The position numbers and the translations under genes were made by a program. A stretch of 64,000 nucleotides of DNA from Flammeovirga pacifica (GTDB taxonomy: Bacteria > Bacteroidota > Bacteroidia > Cytophagales > Flammeovirgaceae): positions 1,977,881 through 2,041,880 of the forward strand of contig NZ_JRYR02000001.1 of assembly GCF_000807855.2 (NCBI RefSeq), written 5' to 3'. Each line of letters begins with the position of its first letter. Within the stretch, counting starts at the first letter, position 1. Below, piece by piece: positions 25,311 through 33,170 of this stretch. The notes under the pieces are model-generated. The model was not told the origin of the DNA. It searched no databases and worked only from the letters and a program-made list of their open reading frames with translations.

Positions 25311-26522
25311 TTATTCTGATACAGTCTCTTCGGCAGCATCTTTTACTTTACCAAAGATCATGTTCTGATTCGCTAAAATGGTGGCAAAACCTCTAGCATC
25401 TTCACCTGTCCATGCATTGTTCATTTCTCCATAAGCTCCAAATTCAGGGTTCATTAAATCAAATTTAGATTCAATACCTTCCAATTCGAAACGGTAAGGG
25501 AACAATGTAAGGAATACCTCACCTGTCACATGCGATTGAGTATCTTCTAAGAATTTTTCGATGTTACGCATTACTGGATCAATCCATTGACCTTCGTGCG
25601 TTAACATACCATAGTAGTTACCCAATTGCTCTTTCCAATACAATTGCCACTTTGTAAGTGTGTGCTTCTCTAATAGATGATGTGCCTTGATGGTTAACAC
25701 CGGGGCAGCTGCTTCAAATCCTACTCTTCCTTTAATACCAATAATAGTATCACCCACGTGGATGTCTCTACCAATACCATAAGGAGAAGCAATTTTATTT
25801 AATTCTTGAATCGCTTGTACAGGTTTATCATAGATTTTTCCATCGATACCTACTAATTCACCTTTATCAAACGTCAAGCTAATTTTCTTAGGAATAGTCT
25901 CTGTTACTTGAGTTGGATAAGCTTCTTCAGGAAGAGATAATCTCGATCCTAAAGTTTCTTTACCTCCTACTGAAGTCCCCCAAAGACCTTGGTTAATCGA
26001 GTACATCGATTTAGACCAATCACCATCTACACCTTTAGAAATCAAGAAATCGATTTCATCTTGTCTAGATAATTGGTTATCTCTAATTGGTGTAATAATT
26101 TCAGCTTCAGGACAGATAATTTTAAATGCCATATCAAAACGAATCTGGTCATTACCTGCACCTGTTGATCCATGAGCGATACTATCTGCTCCAATCTTCT
26201 TTGCATATTCAGCAATTGCTAATGCTTGAAAAACACGTTCAGCACTTACACTTAGAGGGTAAGTATTGTAACGTAATGCATTACCGTAAACTAAATATTT
26301 CACACATTGCTCATAGAAAGTTTCTGTTTGATCTAAAGTGATATGAGAAACCACACCTAATTTGTATGCTTTTTCTTCAATCTCTTTTAATTCTTCATCA
26401 GAAAAACCTCCTGTTTGAACGATAGCGGTATGCACCTCTAGCCCTCTTTCCTCTGAAAGGTATTTCACACAGTATGTTGTATCTAAACCACCACTGAAGG
26501 CTAAAACCACTTTCTTACTCAT
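25311..26522 (-). CDS. argG: argininosuccinate synthase
   Basis: ArgG joins citrulline and aspartate with ATP. The PP-loop VVLAFSGGLDTTYCVKYL (5-22) and the AHGSTGAGNDQIRF segment (about 114-127) are diagnostic for citrulline and aspartate binding. The length of 403 residues is normal. It is the second gene of the cluster, 40 nt after the GNAT gene, and is followed by its own terminator hairpin, so GNAT and argG can be made without the downstream genes. Confidence 0.95.
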   Translation of the reverse strand: MSKKVVLAFSGGLDTTYCVKYLSEERGLEVHTAIVQTGGFSDEELKEIEEKAYKLGVVSHITLDQTETFYEQCVKYLVYGNALRYNTYPLSVSAERVFQALAIAEYAKKIGADSIAHGSTGAGNDQIRFDMAFKIICPEAEIITPIRDNQLSRQDEIDFLISKGVDGDWSKSMYSINQGLWGTSVGGKETLGSRLSLPEEAYPTQVTETIPKKISLTFDKGELVGIDGKIYDKPVQAIQELNKIASPYGIGRDIHVGDTIIGIKGRVGFEAAAPVLTIKAHHLLEKHTLTKWQLYWKEQLGNYYGMLTHEGQWIDPVMRNIEKFLEDTQSHVTGEVFLTLFPYRFELEGIESKFDLMNPEFGAYGEMNNAWTGEDARGFATILANQNMIFGKVKDAAEETVSE

Positions 26523-26562
26523 AGATCTATTTCTTTATTTGTTGTTAATTTTTTATTCTCTA

Positions 26563-27171
26563 TTATTGATCAGTATCTACTACTGATTTATATCTCGGAT
26601 CTTTTGGATCGAAGATCATACCTGTACACAAACAGTGTTTTCTGAAAGTGCGTTGTAATATATCATAGTTAACACATGATTGACACCCTTTCCAGAATTG
26701 CTCATCATCAGTTAATTCAGAAAATGTAACTGGACGGTATCCCAATTCACTATTGATTCTCATTACAGGCAATGACGTTGTTAAACCAAATAATTTGGCC
26801 TCAGGATATTTCTTTCTAGATAATTGAAAAGCCTTTTTCTTAATTGCTTTTGCTAAACCAGTTCCTCTAAATTGTGGATTTACTATCAAACCTGAGTTAG
26901 CAACATATTTATTATGCCCCCAAGATTCAATATAACAGAATCCCGCAAAAGTTCCGTCGTCTGCTATTGCAATAACGCCTTTACCCTCTGCGAATTTATT
27001 TTCAATATATTCTACTGATCTTTTGGCAATACCAGTACCTCTCGCTTTTGCTGACTCTTCTATCTGAAAACAGATATCTTTTGCATACTCTTTATGCTCA
27101 GTTAAACTCGCCTCTACAATTGAGAAGCTCGATATATGTTTCATTTCTTGAATGGTATTCTTAATGGTCAT
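26563..27171 (-). CDS. GNAT-family N-acyltransferase of the arg cluster, with Cys-rich tail
   Basis: This 202-residue GNAT protein has acyl-CoA loop QFRGTG (100-105) preceded by GLIVNP, and SELGYRP as the typical late motif. After the GNAT fold comes a tail with Cys163, Cys166, Cys180 and Cys182 (CxxC-x13-CxC), which could bind zinc or an Fe-S cluster. No argA or argJ exists in the cluster, so this first gene is the best candidate for making N-acetyl- or N-succinyl-glutamate. That assignment is inference from position and fold. The leader attenuator lies directly upstream. Confidence 0.82.
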   Translation of the reverse strand: MTIKNTIQEMKHISSFSIVEASLTEHKEYAKDICFQIEESAKARGTGIAKRSVEYIENKFAEGKGVIAIADDGTFAGFCYIESWGHNKYVANSGLIVNPQFRGTGLAKAIKKKAFQLSRKKYPEAKLFGLTTSLPVMRINSELGYRPVTFSELTDDEQFWKGCQSCVNYDILQRTFRKHCLCTGMIFDPKDPRYKSVVDTDQ

Positions 27172-27223
27172 TGTTATGCCCTATCAAGGGATTTAATCAA
27201 AATAGTGTTTTTTCTTTTTATCT

Positions 27224-27254
27224 AAAAATTAAACCGATCTACTTAGGTTTTTTT
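27224..27254 (-). terminator. weak hairpin with U-rich tail in the arg leader
   Basis: On the minus strand AAACC (27250-27246) and GGTTT (27235-27231) form a 5-bp stem around a 10-nt loop, followed by AATTTTTAG. It is weak as an intrinsic terminator, but it stands between the leader ORF and the first arg gene where an attenuator should be. Confidence 0.4.
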
Positions 27255-27276
27255 AAAGTATGAATAAGTTGAGAAC

Positions 27277-27312
27277 TCACCTTCGTAATCGTCGATAAAA
27301 AGCAGGGCACAT
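27277..27312 (-). CDS. arginine leader peptide MCPAFYRRLRR
   Basis: This 11-codon ORF ends Tyr-Arg-Arg-Leu-Arg-Arg-stop, with codons CGA CGA TTA CGA AGG TGA. A purine-rich site (GGAAGGTG) lies 2-9 nt before its ATG. It sits 105 nt upstream of the first arg gene on the same strand. Four Arg codons in the last five are what is expected of a ribosome-stalling leader that senses charged tRNA-Arg. The same frame is open back to ATGs at 27324 and 27390 (15 and 37 residues), so the exact start is uncertain, but all versions share the Arg-rich end. Confidence 0.7.
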   Translation of the reverse strand: MCPAFYRRLRR

Positions 27313-27373
27313 ATCACCTTCCATCCTTATAAAAAATAGGGTTGAAAGTCTCCTTTTTTTGGGGGCGATATGT
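27309..27373 (-). promoter_or_regulatory. leader stem masking the leader-peptide start
   Basis: On the minus strand ACATATCGCC (27373-27364) can pair with GGTGATATGT (27318-27309) over 10 bp with a single G-U wobble, enclosing 45 nt. The 3' arm contains the end of the ribosome-binding site and the ATG of the short leader peptide, so the stem could switch leader translation off. Confidence 0.5.
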
Positions 27374-27408
27374 TTTAGTATTCTATCCATTTATTCAAAT
27401 TGATGAAT

Positions 27409-27440
27409 CAAAGTAGATATTTTAAAATGATAAATTCAAG
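27409..27440 (-). promoter_or_regulatory. putative promoter of the arg leader
   Basis: CTTG (27440-27437), about 21 nt and TACTTTG (27415-27409) on the minus strand resemble TTTG/TAnnTTTG with one base missing in the -7 box. The start would be near 27400, just before the leader ORF. Confidence 0.4.
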
Positions 27441-27497
27441 TAAACCAGCATTTTATTGACACTTTTTTAATGAATTTATTTTTTTGATGACAAATTT

Positions 27498-27566
27498 AAA
27501 ATACACATTGTTAAATTTTGAACACCCTACTTTTAAGTGTTAAATTTTGAACACTTAGTGTATTTT
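27498..27566. promoter_or_regulatory. tandem palindromic operators between arg cluster and pulA
   Basis: The 17-mer TGTTAAATTTTGAACAC occurs twice, 29 bp apart (27509-27525 and 27538-27554). The second copy is the core of a 24-nt palindrome with perfect 8-bp arms TAAGTGTT/AACACTTA (27534-27557). The pair is framed by AAAATACAC (27498-27506) and its complement (27558-27566). This is a typical dimer-binding array. It could serve either divergent transcription unit. Confidence 0.6.
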
Positions 27567-27730
27567 TAGTTTACACCATTTATTCTTCTTTTCATTCAGG
27601 TAAATCAAAAAATAGGGTCTTAAAAACACACTTTATTAAATGAATTTAAGGTTTGATTAATACTTTATTTACACCACTTTTTTATCATCAAAAGGGCATT
27701 ATTTACAGAAATAAAAATTAATATTTAAAT

Positions 27731-27744
27731 CGCAATCGGTTACA
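27731..27744 (+). promoter_or_regulatory. LacI-type operator-like site upstream of pulA
   Basis: CGCAATCGGTTACA resembles the CGCAANCGNTTGCG sites of LacI/MalR-type sugar regulators, with four of seven symmetric positions kept. It lies 170 nt before the pullulanase start. Confidence 0.35.
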
Positions 27745-27913
27745 AAAAAAGTTTCTTGTATAAGTATTGATTATTAATAAAAAAGAGTAGAAATTATATA
27801 CAGAAAATACAATGTATTTGACCTTTATATAAAATGATGATCAAATTGATCGTCTTTTAAAGTATATATAAGGATTCATTCTACAACCTGAAATAATAAT
27901 CACAAAGAGAGAT

Positions 27914-29941
27914 ATGAATAGAAATAAATTCACAATTGCTGTAGTTTTATTTAGTTTAACTAGTTGGCTATTTTCTTGTTCACAATCAGAACAAGCAGAT
28001 GGACACAACGATTTTGAGAAGAACGTGTATAACAAATATCCAGCTTATGATGGTGAACTTGGAGTAGTTTATTCATCATCAAATACTACATTCAGAATGT
28101 GGTCACCTATTGCTCAATCAGTAACGCTGAAATTTTACGATCAAGATTTAGGCGGAAAACCAACAAAGACAATTGAAATGTCGCCTTCTGTAAAAGGTAC
28201 TTGGTTCGCGAATGTCGATGGAGATCTAAAAGGTACATATTATACGTATCAGGTCACCACTGAAGATAAAACTCTTGCTGAAACTCCTGGTATTTATACT
28301 GTTGCTGTTGGGGCGAATGGTATGAGAGGTCAAATTGTTGATCTTAAATCAACAAATCCTCAGAATTGGGATCAAGATAAACGACCTGCGTTAAAAAACT
28401 TAACCGATGCCATTTTGTATGAAATCCATGTGAGAGACATTTCAATTTCTGAAAACTCAGGTATAAAAAATAAAGGTAAATTTATTGGTCTAACTGAAAC
28501 AGGAACAAAAAGCCCTAAAGGAGTGAAGACTGGTATTGATCATATTGAAGAATTAGGCGTTACACATGTACACCTTTTACCTTCTTATGACTATAAGACA
28601 GTAGATGAAACTAAATTAGATGTCCCTCAATACAACTGGGGATACGACCCTCAAAATTACAATGTACCAGAAGGTTCATATTCAACAAACCCAGACGATG
28701 GTGCTGTAAGAATAAAAGAATTCAAAGAAATGGTACAAGCACTACATAATAAAGGTATTCGTGTAGTTCTAGATGTTGTATACAATCATACATTTAGTGG
28801 CGATGATTCCAATTTCTCTTTAGAAGTACCTGGTTATTACTATAGACAAAACAATGAAGGCGGATACTCTGATGCTTCTGCTTGTGGTAATGAAACTGCT
28901 TCTGATCGTGCAATGATGAGAAAATACATGGTAGAGTCTGTTTTATATTGGGCTAAAGAATACCATTTAGATGGCTTCCGTTTTGACTTGATGGGTATTC
29001 ATGATGTAACGACAATGAATGAAATTGCCAAACGTTTAAAAGAAGAAGTTGACCCTTCTATTATTGTGTATGGTGAAGGCTGGACTGCCAATGACTCTCC
29101 TCTTCCTATAGAACAAAGAGCAATCAAAGCCAATACTCCAAAAATGAAAGGTGTTGCGGCATTCTCTGATGATATACGTGACGCTCTTAAAGGTTCTGTA
29201 TTTTATGATGATGAAATCGGTTTTGTACAAGGAAGTACTAAATTAAATGATGCCATTAAGTTTGGTATTGTTGGTTCTACTCAACATGATCAAATTGATT
29301 ACAGTAAAGTCAATTACTCTAAAGCTCCTTGGGCACCAAGCCCTGATCAAACAGTGACTTATGTATCTTGTCATGATAATCATACTTTATATGACAAGCT
29401 AAAGATATCACAACCTAAAGCTTCTGATGCTGATATTAAAAAAATGCATAAACTAACTTCAGCAATTGTATTAACATCGCAAGGTATACCTTTTATTCAT
29501 TCAGGTGCTGAAATGATGCGAACAAAAGGTGGTGAACATAATTCTTACAATAAGTCAGATGCTGTTAACCGTTTAGATTACGATTGGAAAGTAGCTAATA
29601 ATGATGTATTCCAATATTACCAAGGGTTAATTGAGATTAGAAAAGCACATCCTGCTTTTAGAATGATTTCTACTGAAATGATTCAAAAGCACTTAAAATT
29701 TATTGATTTCAAAGACAATCATTTGATTGGATACACTATTACAGGACAACCTAATGGTGAGACTTCTAATGATATTGTCGTAGTTTTCAATTCAGGTAAA
29801 AAAGGAAAGAATATCAGTAAGTTTATTGAAAAGGGTAACTGGAAGGTTCTTGTGGATGGAAATAAAGCAGATGCTAAAGGAATTAAATCAACTTCATCTC
29901 CTGTTGTTGGAGCTATATCCGCTTTAGTATTAGTAAAATAA
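27914..29941 (+). CDS. pulA: type I pullulanase lipoprotein (GH13)
   Basis: This 675-residue enzyme debranches alpha-1,6 links in pullulan, starch or glycogen. The signal peptide has a lipobox-like LFSC (Cys22), so the enzyme is membrane-anchored. An N-terminal CBM48-type domain (about 45-140) precedes the GH13 barrel. The type I signature YNWGYDP lies at 240-246, VVYNH at 288-292, nucleophile Asp358 in DGFRFD, acid/base Glu388 in YGEGW, and Asp488 in SCHDNH. The long 5' region holds a LacI-type site, and a 13-nt palindrome (27839-27851) lies 60 nt before the start codon. No sus genes are adjacent. Confidence 0.93.
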   Translation: MNRNKFTIAVVLFSLTSWLFSCSQSEQADGHNDFEKNVYNKYPAYDGELGVVYSSSNTTFRMWSPIAQSVTLKFYDQDLGGKPTKTIEMSPSVKGTWFANVDGDLKGTYYTYQVTTEDKTLAETPGIYTVAVGANGMRGQIVDLKSTNPQNWDQDKRPALKNLTDAILYEIHVRDISISENSGIKNKGKFIGLTETGTKSPKGVKTGIDHIEELGVTHVHLLPSYDYKTVDETKLDVPQYNWGYDPQNYNVPEGSYSTNPDDGAVRIKEFKEMVQALHNKGIRVVLDVVYNHTFSGDDSNFSLEVPGYYYRQNNEGGYSDASACGNETASDRAMMRKYMVESVLYWAKEYHLDGFRFDLMGIHDVTTMNEIAKRLKEEVDPSIIVYGEGWTANDSPLPIEQRAIKANTPKMKGVAAFSDDIRDALKGSVFYDDEIGFVQGSTKLNDAIKFGIVGSTQHDQIDYSKVNYSKAPWAPSPDQTVTYVSCHDNHTLYDKLKISQPKASDADIKKMHKLTSAIVLTSQGIPFIHSGAEMMRTKGGEHNSYNKSDAVNRLDYDWKVANNDVFQYYQGLIEIRKAHPAFRMISTEMIQKHLKFIDFKDNHLIGYTITGQPNGETSNDIVVVFNSGKKGKNISKFIEKGNWKVLVDGNKADAKGIKSTSSPVVGAISALVLVK

Positions 29942-29987
29942 TTACTTCTTGATATCATTTAAATATTAGTCGTAATCACTAAAAATA

Positions 29988-30028
29988 GAAAAGTCGTAAG
30001 TTGTTTCATCAGCTTACGACTTTTCTTT
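29988..30028. terminator. bidirectional terminator between pulA and a flavoprotein gene
   Basis: A perfect 13-bp stem (GAAAAGTCGTAAG, 29988-30000, and its complement, 30013-30025) with a 12-nt loop has T-rich tails on both strands. The right arm overlaps the stop codon and last codons of the convergent gene. Confidence 0.85.
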
Positions 30029-30511
30029 TATGTGCTCTTTTAGATCCTCTATTGTAACCCTCATTCCTTCTTTTGAACTCACATAAATTTCCCATTTAAA
30101 CTTCATACCTAAATAATTTGCTGAAGATTTAAAAGGCTTAAAATAGTAATCAACTACATCTTCATCAGTTCCTGTTGAAATTACTGACATGCTCTTACCT
30201 CTTAACAATCTCCCTTTGTCTTTATGTAAGATTAATCCATCCGTTAGTCTATCAAAAAACGTCTTCATTATTCCAGACATACTATACCAATATACAGGAG
30301 TAGCAAAAACTATATGATCGTATTTTAATATCTCATCAAATAGCTCGATAAAGTCATCATTTTGATTATTGAAATTATAATCGAATGGAAGTATGTTCTT
30401 TTCTTTTAAATCAATGATAGGATAATCGAATTCTTTGGATATCAATTGAGATAATTGAAAAGTAAATCCTTTAGAACTTGAACTACCCAATAAGATTATT
30501 CCATTTTTCAT
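30014..30511 (-). CDS. flavodoxin-fold NAD(P)H-dependent oxidoreductase
   Basis: This 165-residue flavoprotein of the NADPH-dependent FMN reductase superfamily has flavin loop GSSSSKGFTFQLSQ after the first strand, and ATPVYWYSMSGIMKTFFDRL, the segment contacting the isoalloxazine ring. The frame extends to an ATG at 30562, but that part would begin almost inside the preceding exbD terminator and reads as MSFKCSMFNRFVIKYIA, unlike the family. The ATG at 30511 gives the proper first strand MKNGIILLG. Its C-terminal codons form part of a terminator hairpin. Confidence 0.83.
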   Translation of the reverse strand: MKNGIILLGSSSSKGFTFQLSQLISKEFDYPIIDLKEKNILPFDYNFNNQNDDFIELFDEILKYDHIVFATPVYWYSMSGIMKTFFDRLTDGLILHKDKGRLLRGKSMSVISTGTDEDVVDYYFKPFKSSANYLGMKFKWEIYVSSKEGMRVTIEDLKEHIKEKS

Positions 30512-30557
30512 AGCAATATATTTGATCACAAATCGATTAAACATTGAGCATTTAAAA

Positions 30558-30597
30558 GACATAAAAAAAGGTCAAACCTTTACGGTATGACCTTTTT
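30558..30597 (-). terminator. exb operon terminator
   Basis: AAAAAGGTCA (30565-30574) pairs perfectly with 30588-30597 around a 13-nt loop, and the minus-strand read continues into a seven-T run. It lies 20 nt after the second exbD gene. Confidence 0.88.
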
Positions 30598-30615
30598 AGT
30601 ATTGATAATAAGAAA

Positions 30616-31077
30616 TTAGTCTAAACGTAATTTCTTGTTAGCTGCATAGTTCACTTTCAATGCATTCGCCTCTCTTAATTGTTGACGAACATCAGAAATG
30701 ATACCCATTTTAGCTTCTCTATCAATTTTTAATGACATAGTGATTTTATCACCATCCTCACCTAGTTTGTCTTTCTCAGTTATTACGTGCTGAACAATTT
30801 GATCAGGATCGATTAGTACATCGTTCACCTGAATACGTGCTTCAGTACCAAACTTTTTTCTATCAGTAGGTTCACCGATATAGATGTAAGACACTAGCGA
30901 TTTCTTTTCAAGCTTTGTTAACTCAGATGCCTGAGGTAACGAGTTCTTTACCAAAAGCTCAGACTCACGGAAAGTCGTTGCAATCATAAAGAAGAACAAA
31001 AGCATGAAAATAATATCTGGCAAGGCTGAAGTAGGGATGTCCTGCTTCGTTTTTGTTTTTTTCTTAAACGTTGCCAT
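30616..31077 (-). CDS. exbD: ExbD/TolR-family biopolymer transport protein
   Basis: This 153-residue ExbD-type protein has a cytoplasmic basic N-terminus (KKKTKTKQD), one transmembrane helix (ALPDIIFMLLFFFMIATTF, 18-36) that contains the proton-carrying Asp, and a periplasmic domain. It is the last gene of the exb operon and the second, diverged exbD copy. With ExbB it should use the proton-motive force to drive TonB-dependent receptors or a related envelope machine. No tonB gene lies in this operon. Confidence 0.9.
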   Translation of the reverse strand: MATFKKKTKTKQDIPTSALPDIIFMLLFFFMIATTFRESELLVKNSLPQASELTKLEKKSLVSYIYIGEPTDRKKFGTEARIQVNDVLIDPDQIVQHVITEKDKLGEDGDKITMSLKIDREAKMGIISDVRQQLREANALKVNYAANKKLRLD

Positions 31078-31134
31078 AGCAAAGTATTTTAAATAAACGC
31101 TACATTGAATGCAGCGTTTTATGAATACCTAATT

Positions 31135-31689
31135 TTAGATTTCAGAAGGTTCAGCATCTGATACTTTGTAAGGGATTGCCTTCTTAGCATCATCTAACTT
31201 TTCTTTCTGAGCTGGATTATCTTTATCCAAATTCTGATAATCTTCTAAAGGGATTTTCAAATACTGAGCACGCATTTCTGAGTAAGCCAACTTTAATTCG
31301 TCGACTACTGAGATGTACATATCATAAGATGTACCACGGTCAGTTTTTAATGAAATAATCGCCTTTTGAGGAGACTCTGATGATTTTGGATCTTTTTTAG
31401 TCCAATCGTTAAGAACGAATTCTTTAACTTTTTTTCTCATCTCACTAAGGTCATTCACTTGTTCTTCTTGAGCAAGGATCATGTCTTGTGAGTTGACGAT
31501 AATGTTAAATACGTTACGTGTCTTAACTTTTACATCAGTTTGTTCTGCCTTTGGTGGTAACATTACTGTCACACCTTTGTCAGATGCAATCGTAGTCGCC
31601 ACCAAGAAGAAGATTAATAGAAGGAAGGCGATATCCGCCATTGCACCACCGTTAATCTCTGGCGCATCTTTTTGCTTCTTCTTCAACAT
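31135..31689 (-). CDS. exbD: ExbD/TolR-family biopolymer transport protein
   Basis: This is a 184-residue ExbD-type protein. The transmembrane helix MADIAFLLLIFFLVATTI (17-34) has the conserved Asp at its start. The periplasmic domain is longer than usual and ends in a lysine/aspartate-rich tail (DKDNPAQKEKLDDAKK). It starts 3 nt after the upstream membrane-protein stop codon, which argues for translational coupling. Two different ExbD proteins per operon are usual in Bacteroidota and may form a heteromer. Confidence 0.9.
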   Translation of the reverse strand: MLKKKQKDAPEINGGAMADIAFLLLIFFLVATTIASDKGVTVMLPPKAEQTDVKVKTRNVFNIIVNSQDMILAQEEQVNDLSEMRKKVKEFVLNDWTKKDPKSSESPQKAIISLKTDRGTSYDMYISVVDELKLAYSEMRAQYLKIPLEDYQNLDKDNPAQKEKLDDAKKAIPYKVSDAEPSEI

Positions 31690-31692
31690 AGC

Positions 31693-32046
31693 TTATCCGA
31701 ATGATTTGACAATTCTTTGTAATACATCGACAACGATAGCAACAAGTGCTACTGCAAATAAATAATATGTCATGTTTAATACACCACCGATTCTTTGAGA
31801 AATCAATGCATTAACATTAAATGTTGACATATCTCTACCTGCGATAATTACCTCACTATCTGCTAGTGATACGCCGATGAAATATAATACTACCAAACCT
31901 ACAACTGCAATTACTACTACAATTGCTGATTTTGGGTCTGTCGCAATTGACATGATAAAACCTAATACGGTTAATATCAATGCCGCAACGATCAAGAAAC
32001 CTGTGAAAGGTAGCAAATATTCTGTAAATATAGCTTCACCGTTCAT
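31693..32046 (-). CDS. small inner-membrane protein of the exb operon
   Basis: This 117-residue protein has three hydrophobic helices (about 10-34, 40-60 and 90-112) with short loops, and no family that I can name. It always reads as an integral membrane protein in this frame. It lies between exbB (59 nt) and the first exbD (3 nt), so it is probably a subunit or assembly factor of this ExbB/ExbD complex specific to Bacteroidota. Confidence 0.8.
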   Translation of the reverse strand: MNGEAIFTEYLLPFTGFLIVAALILTVLGFIMSIATDPKSAIVVVIAVVGLVVLYFIGVSLADSEVIIAGRDMSTFNVNALISQRIGGVLNMTYYLFAVALVAIVVDVLQRIVKSFG

Positions 32047-32105
32047 AATTGTGTGTTATTCTAAAGTTCTACAATTAACTATTTACTGTTTGTAAATAGG
32101 TGCTA

Positions 32106-32915
32106 CTATTTAGCAGCTACTTCGTGTTTTACTAACATATCGATTAATGATACAGAAGCATCTTCCATATCTAAAACGATACTATCGATAGTTGATACAC
32201 AGTAGTTGTAGAAAATTTGAAGAATCACACCTACGATTAGACCTGCTACAGTAGTAAGAAGGGCAACTTTAATACCACCTGCTACTAGTGAAGGAGAGAT
32301 ATCACCTGCTGCTTCGATTGCATCGAATGCACCGATCATACCGATTACCGTACCCATGAAACCTAACATTGGTGCCAAGGCGATAAACAATGAGATCCAA
32401 GGTAAACCTCTTTCTAATTTACCCATTTCTACTGAACCGTATGCCACAACTGATTTCTCAACCATGTCGATACCTTCAGAAGCTCTCATCAAGCCTTGAG
32501 TAAAAATTGAAGCTACTGGACCACGAGTTGCCTTAGTTACTTCTAATGCTGTGTCAACACCACCTGTTGATAACGCTTCATCTACTTTAGCCATCAACTT
32601 CTTAGTATTAGTTGTTGATAAAGTTAAAGTGATAACACGCTCAATAGCGATTGCTAAACCAAGAATTAGAGTAATCAATACTGCACCCATAAATTCCCAA
32701 CCACCTTCGATGAATTTTTGCTTCACCGCTTGTGTATAAGTTGCTTCTTCAACTTGAGCTACATCGTCTGAAGAAATTTCAGTAACTGTAGCTGCTTCTT
32801 CTACTACTTCTTCAGTAGTAACTTCTTCTGTTGCTGCCTCATCTTGTGCAAATAACTGTGCTGTGTTGAATGTCAATGCACAGAAAAACATCAATAACGC
32901 GAATACTTTTTTCAT
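32106..32915 (-). CDS. exbB: ExbB/TolQ/MotA proton-channel protein
   Basis: This 269-residue protein has an N-terminal signal-like helix (ALLMFFCALTFNTAQLFAQ), then an acidic Glu/Thr/Val-rich segment (25-55) and three transmembrane helices. ALAPMLGFMGTVIGMIGAF (about 180-198) is the hallmark motif lining the proton channel, followed by GGIKVALLTTVAGL. The extra N-terminal segment places the extension in the periplasm, as in many Bacteroidota ExbB proteins. It is the first gene of the four-gene exb operon. Confidence 0.92.
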   Translation of the reverse strand: MKKVFALLMFFCALTFNTAQLFAQDEAATEEVTTEEVVEEAATVTEISSDDVAQVEEATYTQAVKQKFIEGGWEFMGAVLITLILGLAIAIERVITLTLSTTNTKKLMAKVDEALSTGGVDTALEVTKATRGPVASIFTQGLMRASEGIDMVEKSVVAYGSVEMGKLERGLPWISLFIALAPMLGFMGTVIGMIGAFDAIEAAGDISPSLVAGGIKVALLTTVAGLIVGVILQIFYNYCVSTIDSIVLDMEDASVSLIDMLVKHEVAAK

Positions 32916-33015
32916 AACTCTCTAACGTTCAGATCGCAATTTACCGTGGATAAATCACGCACCGATACTGTAAAAATAATTTTGTTTGACTATCATCTGT
33001 AATCGTCGAGCAAGT

Positions 33016-33045
33016 TAATACTAAATATAGAATTAGTATTATTTT
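33016..33045 (+). terminator. orphan terminator-like hairpin
   Basis: TAATACTAA (33016-33024) and TTAGTATTA (33033-33041) form a perfect 9-bp stem with an 8-nt loop, followed on the plus strand by TTTTT. No plus-strand gene precedes it; both neighbours run leftward. Confidence 0.45.
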
Positions 33046-33170
33046 TGATAGTTTTTAACGACTACTGACTCGCAAATAAATGTATAATTAAATTTATATA
33101 CAAGTGGAATTTTCGATTATAAATGCATAATTAACACTAATCACCTAAATAAATGTTATAGTTAGTTAAT

